DNA from: Magicicada septendecula
Lineage: Eukaryota > Arthropoda > Insecta > Hemiptera > Cicadidae
Direction of reading: 5' to 3'
Length of the DNA: 64,000 nucleotides
Assembly: GCA_034769895.1 (NCBI GenBank)
Contig: CM068373.1
Span: forward strand, 283,183,879-283,247,878
Part shown: piece after piece, positions 11,508 to 22,285 of the stretch
How the letters are laid out: each line of letters opens with the position of its first letter
Numbering within the stretch: position 1 is the first letter of the stretch
Notes under the pieces: model-generated
Databases searched by the model: none
Told to the model about the DNA's origin: nothing
What the model saw: the letters and a program-made list of their open reading frames with translations, nothing else
Translations under genes and position numbers: made by a program

Positions 11508-11548
11508 TACTCCTCCGCTTAAATATCGACACCGGGTGAGTATTTTAC

Positions 11549-11582
<34 letters not shown>

Positions 11583-13868
11583 AGCAACGTACTGGGAGTA
11601 TGCTCGGGGATTTCTGTGTTAAAATTTAATTTAGTACACGATTTGTTTTCTCTATTTTTCTTTAAATAATTTTATTCATTTAAATGTTCTCCTCCGTGAA
11701 ATTCCCTTTATCTCACTTCTTACCATGCTAACTTATATTTTTACTTCTTAATACTAATATCCGTAACTCACAATATCGTGGCCCGACTGATTACATTTTG
11801 CAATCAGTCGGGCCAAAATGAGATATGATTAACCACTCTGCTTAATTAATGAATAAATGATAATTAGCAAGATAAAATGCCCTGTGTTTGTCATTTAATA
11901 TGTGGTAGAATTATTCACTCTATGAATGTTAATTTAAAATACGCAAAAGGAAGAATTGAAGTAAGTAAATTCAGAATTAGGATAGTGTGTTTTTATAATC
12001 ATTATGTGGTGTAATAATATAATATAATATAATAACCATGATATATAAGGTAAGGATATTTAAATATAATATAATAATTATTTAAACATTGTAAGCCTAG
12101 GGTAAAACCTGTTTAAAAATGCATTCCCCAACTTGTCAGTTTAACGACAATCTCAGACAAGAAAATGACCTGTTCCCGCTTGTACCAAACTACCCCTTTG
12201 TTACGCTCTGCCACCTCAAGTAGACAATACATCACCTCCCCCTATTGTATTAAAAAGTGTGTGACCCCTTGCCCAGTAACAAAAGATTTCAGACATCGTT
12301 TAAAGCAAAAAAAAAAACAAGTAAATAATTTTATAAATAAGATGCGCACTTTTTATGACTTGTGTTGTTAAATAATAATTGTGTACCCTGGGCTAATTAA
12401 CAATAACTTGCTAAAATCACTCTGGATTTGTGAATAAATAAATAGAGTTTTATTAATAAAGTAATAATAGTAGTGTTAGGAAATCGACATAATAAGCAAG
12501 TCCCCGCTTGTAAAAATATTCAATTTTCAACCTGACGGTAGTTACAGGCTAGTTCATGTTTGTTTCTTGACACGAAACAGCTCGAGAAAAGTACCCTCTC
12601 CCCTCGTATACAAGTACGTTGTTTGAATGACATTCCCTGGTTGACTAAACAGACAGTCCTGTGCAGGAAGTGAAACGTGTTCCAAATTGTCAGAAATCAC
12701 CCTCCTTTGTTATAAAGCCTTGCCTAGGTAAACAATAAGCCACCGAAACGCACACAATAGACCTCCCCCAACCAGCTGATCTGTTGTGTGAATGTAAACA
12801 TAATGTACTCTTCGTATGAAATTTCTCTCTACTAAAATGGTATTATCGTTTTGTTTTGATTAATTATATATGTCAATACTGAGAATTTAATTGTTGTGAG
12901 ATAAGTTATGTTGATTAATTAAGATAAGATTGCATATGGAAGCTTAATATGAAATAAGATATATATGTGTATGTGTTTAAATGAATTAACGTTAACTATG
13001 TTAAACATTGAGAAAACGAATTAAAGATGTGACATAAGTGTAAGATAATCAATTGATGAATAGAAATAATCTGAGAGAGAGAAATTTCAGTATGGAATTT
13101 TGTGTCCAAATATAAGTGTTTGAAATAAAATAAATAATAAGTACTTTAAATAAAAAGTTTAATAATATCGTAAATTATTATAACACGTTAGTATAATTAT
13201 AATTATAAAAGTGTATTAGTGAGATAAGTAAAAAGAAATTAATAATAAAAGTATATGTGTGAATAATGTAAAAACCCGGTTGTGTCCTGATTGAAAATAA
13301 TTCCCTAGCCGCCAGCTATTGTTAAATTGAACAATAGAGATATATACACCCTCGAGTTGACTAACTTCCCCCTTCGGACGCGTGAACAATGCCATTGTTT
13401 GAAAAAAACTAGTTTGACCCACATTGAAAGTAAAGTGTTTGCCCCCTTTTGTTTATGTATTACAGCTGATCATTTAAAAACAAAAATCATTATCTTCGTG
13501 AAATTCCGATTCTCTCAGTAGCATAAGAAATTAGGATAAGAATGAATCTAAGGTCAAGTATGGGATTGGCTTTAGATTGCTGTAGTAGAATTAAGAATTA
13601 TATATAGGTAACGTAACAAGTCACAACGGCGCCGCACTGAAAAATTCTTTACAAGGGTTAAAGAAAGTTCTTTACAAGAGTTAAAGAAAGTGCAGAAAAC
13701 TAACTACTAGAGTTAGAGTATGCAAAATGTAATCAACTACAAGGAAAGGAGCATTGTGAATACAAATGAATCATATAAAAATTATAATACTCTAAAGTAT
13801 TATTCTAGTATTATAATGTCAGTCAATTCTTTTAGTTCAATATCACCATAGTAATACCTCTTTGAATA
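11508..13868. other. AT-rich P-element interior, no gene seen
   Basis: Contains a 30-base T run (about 11551-11580), a perfect 13-bp-arm hairpin (11780-11813), and a tandem TTCTTTACAAGRGTTAAAGAAAG pair at about 13647-13692. The segment ACAACGGCGCCGCACTG at about 13624 resembles a retroelement primer-binding region but has no matching LTR that I can define. No protein was recognised. Confidence 0.45.
11780..11813. other. Perfect inverted repeat (hairpin)
   Basis: GGCCCGACTGATT, a short loop, then AATCAGTCGGGCC. It lies just outside the LTR-like repeat. Function unknown. Confidence 0.8.
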
Positions 13869-16800
13869 TCACTCACCTTTAAATATATTTAGTTTATTAT
13901 AGAACATTCTTATTCTGTATTTCTTATCACAAAGTTTATCATTTTCGTGTTTCAAACGTTTGTCAATGTAATTTTGAACAATTAAATATATCAACTGTAG
14001 TCTATGATCATACAGATATTCATGATCTAGAATATGATTATCATTCTGTAAAACAGTCGGCGGTAATATTTTAAGTTTCTGTGACAACTTTAAAGTTAAT
14101 TATTTTTTGCATTAAGCAATCTTTAAAAATTTTAGTACGTTTTCGGCTCTATAACAAATAAGAACCACGTCATCTAAAGCAAAGTTGAGACTAACCCGTT
14201 TTTTACAATCGTTAATTGCGATTTAGATGAAGCAGGTCCATTTAACGAGTTTAAACATTCCTTACAATGAATTGGTCTTTTTATTGAATAAACTGTAGCT
14301 CCAGCTGTATGTTGTATAATATCATCTAAATATTCTGATTCAATCCAACCAACTGTCTTTGTATGATCATACTCTAGATAATTATCCCTACTGTGTAAAT
14401 TATCGCAAATCTGGAAATCTTTGAAAATATTAGGAATTTTTTGATGCTTAGCTCCTTTTTTTTTGGTACTTTTTGGGCAAAGTTTGATTGCTAATTTGTT
14501 CAGTTTGTACTGCATTTTGCTTATTACTTATATCACCAAGAATTTTACGTTTCTTCATTGGTATTTGATGTTGACTAGACAAAGTATCATTGTTAACATT
14601 ATTCTCATTACAAGTTACATATTCTTTGTCCAATACTTGACTGTCATCTGTTATGAGGAATGTATCATCTTGAGGTGTACAGTTTGCTGATGCAGGCACA
14701 GTAACATTGATATTATTTGACAGTAATTTTTCGTATGCTGACTGGAACTGTACAGTAATAGGATTATTATTGAATCCATTCATTCTTCTAATTAAAGAAA
14801 AAATGTTTCAACATGATCCTGAGACATTTTGTATGACAATATGTAATCGACGATTTTTTTTTTCGAATAACACCTCACACAAAGCATATAAATTTTTCTG
14901 GCAAATAATAAAACCTACAAATCCGATGTGTACGCAAGAAGCCTTCAGGACAGATTTTCGTACGATTTTATATTCATTTTCTTTTTTCTGTTTATTCTCA
15001 CTATTTGATTTAGTTAATCTTTTGTTACTTATTTTCATTTTATCTTTAATTTCAAGTTTCCTAATATAATCAACAGACTCATCAATTTTTGTTTAAAATT
15101 TGATAATGTATCTTTGGTTACAGCATTTCTCCCAGGTGTTTTACAAAACTTGTTTTTCGTATTCAGTAAATCAAATATATCACTGAATATTTTACAAAAA
15201 GTTGATGTAGCAGAAGCACCTTCAAACTTTTTACATTTCCATTTTTTTTCTAATAACTGCAAAGCTGCTAATGTACTGTTGAGCATATGGCATGGGTCAA
15301 AAAATACAAAAACATTTTCAGAAGAAGCTGGATGGTTAAAGTAAGGCTTAAACTTTTCTTCATCACTAGCATCAAAATTAGCTCCTAATACTTTACATGC
15401 CTTTTGGTTAGACTCATCACCATCAAATGTAACACTAACTACATCGACTTCTTTCTCGTGTAATTTTATTAATAAGTACTTCAGTAGAATTGATTTTTCT
15501 AAACCACTTAATGAACTCGTTAAATAGTACGCAACTGGTGTCTTGAAGCTACCATTTATATTGACCAACATAAAGACTAAAGCTTTACGTGCAACCAATT
15601 GGTTGCCGTCTTTGTCGCATTCATTAAGCTGACCACCTAAATCAACCATACCTTTGAACTCGTGAGTCTTTTTACAATAAAAACTACATTTTTTTATACT
15701 CATTTCATCAAACGTAACATTAAAGATACATTTTTTGCCTCTTTTTTGAGACTCTTTAGCTAATGTTGACACATGATTGACAATTTTTTCACTAACACCA
15801 GCTTTATAATCGTCAGAACATCTCCAACTGTTGAGTGTTTCGACGCAATTTAAACATTTCAGAAAGCTTCTTCTCACCATTTCATATGCTGCAGAAGAAT
15901 GGAAATGCAACGTCCTTGCAAAATTTTTTAATTGAGAGGGAAAGGGTGCTGTAGGATTTTTTTTTCTTTCATTCTCACAATCAATTCTTTTATGTGTTGC
16001 GGTAGATCCTAGTAAAGAAAAAAACAAGAATAGAAGATTGTTTATATACTAACTATTAATTATATTTTTTTTCTTAGTTTCAGAAATCTTAGGAAGCTTC
16101 ATGTGGAGACTGGTCAGCAGAAGACGTTACATTTATATTATAAGTACAAATTTTTTTTATTGAAATATCAACTTTTAGTTGTAATTGTCAATTCTGATCG
16201 TCACAATTTTCATTACTAACTTAGATACTGTACTTGAAGAGGAAACATATCAAAAAGCTATATTTTTTTTACTAGATCTTTTTAACTTTCCACTTCCACT
16301 TACATACACGTATGTTATAGAAAAATACAAGACTTCAATCTTTATTTCATGATTTATTTTAAATGTTTAAGAAAAATTTTATTTCTACGGATACGGATGA
16401 TGTACCCGTTGACAATATTTGTCAGTCTTTTAAATTGGATTACAAATTGATTTGAAAAAATATTTTATTTTATTTTTATTAGAAATAAGAACGGAGACCT
16501 CCCTAATTACATAATAAAATAAATTAGAAAAACGCATTGAATTTAAAATATATTCAGTAGCATACAGTAATATGTACAATTAATAACAATAGGTATTAGC
16601 ACAACGGATATTAATTCAATTGATAATAACATGTATTAGTAAAATTAGAACAACATTTATAGTATAGTATAGTAAATTTAAAGAACCTGTAAGTATTCAG
16701 CTGCGTCACAAGCTTCTCTTTCTTTCAAATCCTGGACTTGGTCCTTAAAATTTTCAATTTTCTTCTCCTTCCTCGAATTATTCTTACGTTCAGCATCAAT

Positions 16801-17766
16801 CAAACGGTTTTTATCCCGTATCAATTTTTGGAAATTATTATACGTTTCGTCTGAATCAAAATTTTTTCTTGAAAAATACATTGTTGTACATCCGACTTTG
16901 AAACGGAGTCTTGTTTTTTTGTTGGAAAACATTTGACATCTTCCATGGAACGTTTTCTGAAAACATTCTCCTCATATTTTGATGCTTCAATGTTTTTCGA
17001 GTGTACTAAAACGTATTATTAGAAACTTTATAATGAATATGTATATTATTTATCATACATAAAAATTTAGATTACACTTTTTTCTTACATGAAAGAGTAA
17101 CATCATTTTCAATATTCAAAGGTATCTCTTCAGTTACAGTATTGTTAGGTACTGCAGTTGATAATAATCTTTTTAAATATGTATAACCATCAGTTTGGTG
17201 ATAACAGGATTCTTCAAAGTGATCGCTACAAACTCTTGAGTGATTATTAATTATTGATGATAATTCAAGAATAGAAATCCATTTTTGTCTTAGTCCGTAA
17301 TCCTTTGGAAATCTGAATTAAAAAATGTATATTAAGAACATAAAATTACATAAAATATTATAATGACTGTACGTAGAAATGAACCTTTTTTTATATATTC
17401 CATTTTAAAATGCTCAACTTAAAAGTATTTTTATTTTACAAAATTTAATATTCCAACCATGACAGTTATTAATACTTATTAAATAGTTAATTTCGCAGTA
17501 AAAATCTTTAGTTTACACGCATTAAAAAACGGAACTGTAAAATGTTCGTTAATGAAAATATAAAGTTTTCTAAATTTTCTACTTATCGCCAAAATTCAAA
17601 ATATTTTGAATTCTCATTTATACAAATTTAGAAAATAAAATATTAGAATAGTCAAAATTTGTAAACTGAAACATTACGATATAAATATATTCACTTACTT
17701 ATGAAAACTGCGACTTCCGTCACCTGGGATGGGTTCTTTTTTGCACACTACACACCTTATTGTCAT
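13869..17766 (-). CDS. P-element-type transposase with THAP domain (interrupted frame)
   Basis: The gene has at least four exons. Exon 1 (17699-17766) opens with ATG and CVVC, and ends HK with a GTAAGT donor. Exon 2 (17089-17312) starts with FPKD and completes a THAP zinc finger (C-X2-C, an invariant W, CSDH, then AVPN). Exon 3 (about 16687-17005) holds a basic coiled coil (FQKLIRDKNRLIDAERKNN). Exon 4 (from 16008) is the RNase H-like catalytic region. TLHFHSSAAYEMVRRSF leads to TFDEMSIKK (Asp at 15707-15709), then VTFDGDESN (second Asp), FDPCHML and, past a frame change, QDHVETFF with the likely catalytic Glu at 14807-14809 and GFNNNP. The C-terminus reads to DHRLQLIYLIVQNYIDKRLK and ends at 13869. 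Transposases of this family bind the element ends through the THAP domain and cut and paste it. Six or more frame breaks occur, nearly all in A runs. The family call is firm; whether the protein is functional is open. Confidence 0.88.
15035..16008 (-). CDS. Transposase exon 4, catalytic region, longest open part
   Basis: This exon follows an acceptor TTTACTAG ending at 16009. Its first codons in the spliced phase read LPQHIKELIVRMKEKK. They then change frame in an A9 run (15957-15965) to NPTAPFPSQLKNFA. The residue order matches P/THAP9-type transposases: helical N-part, two aspartates of the RNase H fold about 95 residues apart, then DPCHML. The GTP-binding insertion known in Drosophila P transposase should lie within and beyond this block, but I cannot delimit it. 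Confidence 0.8.
17089..17766 (-). CDS. Transposase exons 1-2, THAP DNA-binding domain
   Basis: Two exons are joined by a roughly 386-bp intron with canonical ends (GTAAGTG donor, TTAATTCAG acceptor). The splice restores HKFPKD across the junction. The residues C-X2-C, W, C-X2-H and the closing AVP are all in place at the usual spacing for a C2CH THAP finger, which in P elements recognises the subterminal DNA. The first ATG at 17766 is two codons before the first cysteine region, as in other THAP proteins. Confidence 0.85.
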
Positions 17767-17913
17767 CTTATTGTCAAAATATTATGTTTAACAACAAATA
17801 AAAGCAAGAATCTCCACGAATGCGAGTAACACAGCTTGACAAAAACACGAGTAACACAGCTGTTCACGTTCGAAAAGCCATTAACCTTAGCGACGACCGG
17901 TTCGTCGCTTCCC

Positions 17914-17924
17914 GCGCATGCGTC
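17914..17924 (-). repeat. 11-bp subterminal inverted repeat, right
   Basis: Reverse complement of GACGCATGCGC at 8481-8491, 106 bp inside the right end. Confidence 0.75.
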
Positions 17925-18030
17925 ATTAAACAAGGCGAAGTAGGGCTCTCTCATCTTCTCTCTTTGTTTAGGTGCTGGACGTTCTCACTTACGCGCGCTG
18001 TCTCCCCACCTCTATTGTAATACCTCTATG

Positions 18031-18690
18031 CGCTCCACACGCCTCCGGCTCTTTGGCTTATAATTCCATAGTTGTTTGAGCATGCGGCAGTCATCCATTC
18101 AGTTTAGATTTTCAACCACTTCAGCCGATATTGGGCAATTCTATCGAGTATACCCATAATATTCAGTTCCTACCGCTTATCTGAATTTCGTGTTCATCTT
18201 GGACAGTATATCCTGTCACGTGCCTGAAAAATCTCAATATCGGCCGCCGCTTGAATATGATTGGCTTGAAGTTCCGTTAAGTCTAATTATCAAACCCACA
18301 GAGAAGTGTGGACAGGGGCATCATCTTGTAGAAGTTCAGGTGTGTTTCTTTGCTCGTTGATTTTAGAGTTTTTCAACACATATCGTTAAACTTACAAAGC
18401 TTATTCACCAATTTACTTTCTGTATAGTAAAACAAAATATAGTCTAGATATTCAAAATTACTGACCTGCTCCAGAACAGTACCCTCTACAACAATTTTGG
18501 CTCGTATGAGACTAGCACCATGAAAAGCCATTACCTTGGTCTTCAACGTAGAAATCTGTAATCCGAAATTCTTCCAGATTCCACGTAATGAGTGCATAGC
18601 CAGCTGCAAGCCGTTTTACCGAGTTTGACAGGATACCGTGGCCATCAGCAAATAACACAGTGTCATGTGCAGAATAATGGAAAGTCATAA
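18031..18690 (-). pseudogene. LINE RT fragment, upstream part of the copy split by the P-like element
   Basis: The minus strand shows an RT palm motif as LFADG (normally FADD), then LQISTLKTKVMAFHG and IVVEGTVLEQVSNFEYLDYI, classic LINE RT thumb entry. Shifted frames then carry HVTGYTVQDEH-like and LKQLWNYKPKSRRRV. The reading continues at 8381 after the transposon with RPKKRWGDQL. Stops and frame shifts make it non-functional. The 8 bp CGCTCCAC at 18031-18038 is the right target duplication. Confidence 0.82.
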
Positions 18691-18954
18691 AGTACTCCGA
18701 AAATTTTACGGGTGGAATTTAAACTGAAAGGAAAGGTAAACAGACAAGGGATGCAAGGTGAAATAACGGAAAAAGACAGAAAGATAACGAATAGACAGAG
18801 TAAACGAATTAAATTCTACTGAAAGAAAAAAGGAAACAAAATGTACAGTGGCGTCTAATGTAGCCTTAGTCAAAAAAAAATTATAAAATATATATATTAT
18901 TACTACAAATATCAATAAAGTAAATACTGTTACATCGACAGCACACATAAATAT
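18691..18954. other. Spacer, nothing recognised
   Basis: AT-rich sequence without recognisable coding or repeat structure. Confidence 0.4.
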
Positions 18955-19283
18955 AATGTTGAAGTTTCTAGAAAGATGAAGAAAGATAGGGAAGTTATTA
19001 ACACAGTGAAGATAAGAAAGCTTCAGTATCTGGGAGTTCTCATGAGAAATGAACAGAGATTTTACTTATTGCAGTCCATACTACAGGGAAAAGTACTAGG
19101 AAAGAAAGGAGTTGGGTGACCGAGAATATCATGGCTGAGAAATTTAAGGAACTGGTTTGGCATGAATACAACTGTCTTATTCCGTGCAGCAGTACAAAAA
19201 GTTGAAATAGTCAGTATGGTATCCAACATCCGAAACGGATAGGAACTATCAGAAAAAGAAGAACTGAGCGTGATGAAGGACAA
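18955..19283 (+). pseudogene. LINE ORF2 tail
   Basis: The plus strand reads TVKIRKLQYLGVLMRNEQRF, LLQSILQGKVLGKKG, then PRISWLRNLRNWF. These match the C-terminal region of a common insect LINE family. The same region occurs inverted at 20020-20345, inside an LTR. The end is joined directly to LTR sequence. Confidence 0.82.
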
Positions 19284-19590
19284 TTACGTGACACTTGTCA
19301 CGCGTCCGCAACGGATACCGGTCCGCGCGCGCTGTGTTCAAGGCCTCAGTCAAATACGTTCTAGTGTTTTCTAGTAGACACGTAGTATGGAATGTGCTGG
19401 CATCTCAGCGGGGTATAAATACAATACAACACATTGCGGTTGGAAGTATTGTGGCGAAGTGTTTTGTGTTTTATAATTGTGTGGGGCAATTGTATTACAA
19501 TTGTGTTTTATATTACTTGACATTTTTATTGCGTGTAAACAATTTTGATTTGATTTGTTTGTTTTATTTAAATGTAGTATATTAACTACC
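19275..19590 (+). repeat. Partial LTR, family I
   Basis: Starts within the LTR (GACAATTACGTGACACTTGTC) and includes a GGTATAAATAC box at about 19411 and TGTGTTTTATAATTGTG. It lacks both canonical ends. Confidence 0.7.
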
Positions 19591-19734
19591 ACTGCTAACA
19601 GATCCATAACAAATTCATTTTGATTTATAATTTGTAGTATCTAAATACAGTCGTCAGGAAATAATGCTGTTGCTCACCAATATGTAGAAAACTTCCGAGC
19701 CTTTCGGCACATTTCCAGATTGGAAAAACAATAT

Positions 19735-20617
19735 TGTTACGGCGGTCTAACGGATCGTCGTATTGTACAGTGGAAATCAATAAAGTCACTAATTACCAGT
19801 ATTAGTTAGTCACCAATAGCAATTTATAATCAACAAGGCACTCTCTTACAATAATTCAAATTAAATTTGTCCACACGCAATAATCATGTCAAGTAATAGA
19901 GTTCCGCACTAACTATAACACAATAATCACTTTCCATTAATCCTCAACATCCACTCGATCTTCACTAAAGAAATCGCCTACTATAACTAACTAACTAAGC
20001 CAGCCGATGTTGCTTACATATCTTCTTCTTCTAATAGTTCATATCAGTTTCGGATGTTGGATATCATACGGACTATTTTAACTTTCTGTACTGTTCTGCA
20101 TGGAATAAGTCAGAACATGCCAAACCACGTCCTTAAATTACTCAGCCATGATATTCTCGGTCGCCCAACTCCTCTCTTTCCAAGTACTTTTCCCTGTAGT
20201 ATGGACTGCAATAAGTAAAATCTCTGTTCATTTCTCATGAGATGCCCCAGATACTAAACCTTTCTTATCTTCACTGTGTTAATAACTTCCCTTTCTTTCT
20301 TCATCTTTCTATGAACATCAACATTAGTTATTGTGCTGTTATGAATCATGGATTCATTATTATTCAAAACTGTCTCCCCGCCCGGAGATCCGATTGGGGA
20401 ACTCGATGCTTATATATAGCTTGCAGATATTCCAAAATAATGTCCCATTCGTTTGGTGACATGCCAACATAATTTGGGTAGTTAACAAGCACTCCAACAC
20501 TATAGAGGGTACGTTTCTGCACAGTCTTGACACAGACACTGCGCCTGCTCGTCTAGCCGAGAAACGGGTAGAGCGACACTCTCGACTGCTCGAGAGCGTT
20601 CCGTAATTGTCGTAACA
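19735..20617 (-). repeat. Solo LTR, family I, interrupted by a LINE fragment
   Basis: On the plus strand it starts TGTTACGGCGGTC and ends CGTAACA, with ATAT on both sides (19731-19734 and 20618-20621) as a 4-bp duplication. A 0.33-kb LINE tail lies inside it at 20020-20345. Confidence 0.8.
20020..20345 (-). pseudogene. LINE ORF2 tail inside an LTR
   Basis: The reverse complement matches 18955-19283 (LQGKVLGKKG region, NIRNG). It shows the same family nested in an LTR. Confidence 0.78.
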
Positions 20618-20621
20618 ATAT

Positions 20622-21316
20622 GAACAACCATACGACAACAATACGACAGTATCTACATACTGCCTACTTGCCCATCAGGAAAGTACACATTTTCGTAAAC
20701 AACCGTTCAGGTAAACACCCTTGTCACAGACTTTCTACCACACGTGAGCGGGATTAACCGGGTTGTTATATAGGGTTGCTGATAAGGTTTCCTGGCTGCA
20801 CAATACCGAAATGAGACAAGATTGGCTGTACCAACTTATCGTCTGCTAAATCACCCATATGGACTCTAGTGACTATTAAAATATTTCGACTTTTAATTTT
20901 TGTTTCTTGTTTCCTTAAAGTTAAAGAATGTTTAAAGTTTAAAACATATTTGGGTTAGAGTTAAAATTCTTCTTCAGTCTAATACCAAGCATTGATTTTT
21001 AAAATGTACAAACTTTCGCTCAACTTTTTAGACACTGACGTCCAAAAACATTTTGAAATTTACAAAACTGAATACTATATTGAATTCAGAATTTGGTTAA
21101 TCTTTTCTTTACTTATATACCTTATCTAATCGGTAAATATATTTGATTCGTTACAAAATTATCATGACAGACACTCCAGATACGCGGACAAACAATGAAT
21201 AGATATTTAGACAGTCGGAAAAACAATGCCAAACGGTCCAGTAGAAACTGAGAACTCGCTCCGCTCGTTCAATCAAACCGAATCACGACACTGCAAACCT
21301 AATTGTATTCCTGTTT
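20622..21316. other. No gene seen
   Basis: AT-rich and without recognised features. Confidence 0.45.
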
Positions 21317-21601
21317 CTTAGGCTTTTACTGCCGACGTCATAATTATTCAAATTATTATCCGGGCTGTAGGTTGTGGTCTTCTGAAATTTTTATTCTGAT
21401 TGATATTGGTAATGTAATCGGACAGACGTTTCGGCCTCACAACTGAAGGCCATCTCCAGTGAAAGGTTTTTAAAACTATTAACAAGATGTGCGTCAGTAC
21501 ACTACAGTACTGTGACTAAGGCTTACCAACATAAATCGCAATCGGCATGAAAATTTCAGAAGACCACAGCCTTACACCCCGGATAATAATTTGAATAATA
21601 T
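21317..21601. mobile_element. Small fold-back element with hammerhead-like motif
   Basis: The arms share ATTATTCAAATTATTATCCG at one end and its inverse at the other, continuing through GGGCTGTAGG and GTGGTCTTCTGAAATTT. A minus-strand hammerhead-like motif lies at 21421-21464. The outer bases, TTAGGCTTTTAC, are shared with the element at 24.6 kb. I infer a PLE-derived terminal repeat pair. Confidence 0.65.
21421..21464 (-). ncRNA. Hammerhead-like motif
   Basis: CA, CTGGAGA, T, GGCC to GGCC hairpin, GAAACGTC, TG. The core A at position 6 has become G, so cleavage is unlikely. Confidence 0.4.
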
Positions 21602-21952
21602 TTGTATTACTGTTAACAACCATTAAATTCTTAGAAATTGTCAAATCCTCAATACGTTTGTACATATCGTTCTGTTAGACTACAATAAATGACCTACTAT
21701 TCAAAAGTCACCATTTATACAAGCGGTATTCCAGTATTGATTTATCAAAACATCAAAAAAGGACTGCACCAATTAAAAAACAAAATTGTACATGTGCTCG
21801 TGGCCGTATGCCAGTACTTCTCTCTCGGTCTGCTAAGGAAGACAAATGTACGATCCTATGTTGTCTTGATTTCTGTCAAATGCGAGGTAACGTAAAATGT
21901 TTAAGCGGCTTCTGCGGTTGGTAAAATTAATGGTGTCCTGAAAGCCTACTGA

Positions 21953-22127
<175 letters not shown>

Positions 22128-22285
22128 ACAGGTCACACAAGTGAATTACGGTTGACTGCCTGCTGCCGATGTTGAGACGGGACAGCGATGCTTCACTAAA
22201 ATCATTACACTGGCCTTAGCTCCGACAATGTAATTATTATTTTATCAAAGAGAAACCGCAGGTCCGTAAAGTTCACTTCATAGTA

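Larger units (their letters stand above)
8382..18030 (-). mobile_element. P-element-like DNA transposon, 9649 bp
   Basis: The termini are inverted repeats identical over 25 bp (8382-8406 and 18006-18030), beginning CATAGAGGTATTACAATAG. They are flanked by 8-bp duplications. An 11-bp inverted subterminal repeat, GACGCATGCGC, lies 99 bp from the left end and 106 bp from the right end. P elements of Drosophila have the same plan: CA-starting TIRs, 11-bp subterminal repeats roughly 125 bp in, and 8-bp duplications. The transposase gene (13869-17766, minus) starts 264 bp inside the right end, so the right end is the 5' end. The element is three times longer than the 2.9-kb Drosophila P. Part of the excess is an LTR-like insertion (9959-11507); the rest is AT-rich DNA of unknown origin. 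It inserted into a LINE. This is one of the youngest-looking insertions in the window, judged by its perfect TIR and TSD. Confidence 0.92.

Noticed and set aside
11551-11580. Poly-T as a retroposon tail on the minus strand
   Set aside because: No retroposon body could be recognised on the adjacent strand, so it is left as a simple run.
13610-13640. Possible primer-binding site after an LTR end (CGTAACA then ACGGCGCCGC)
   Set aside because: No matching LTR start or internal coding region could be defined around it.
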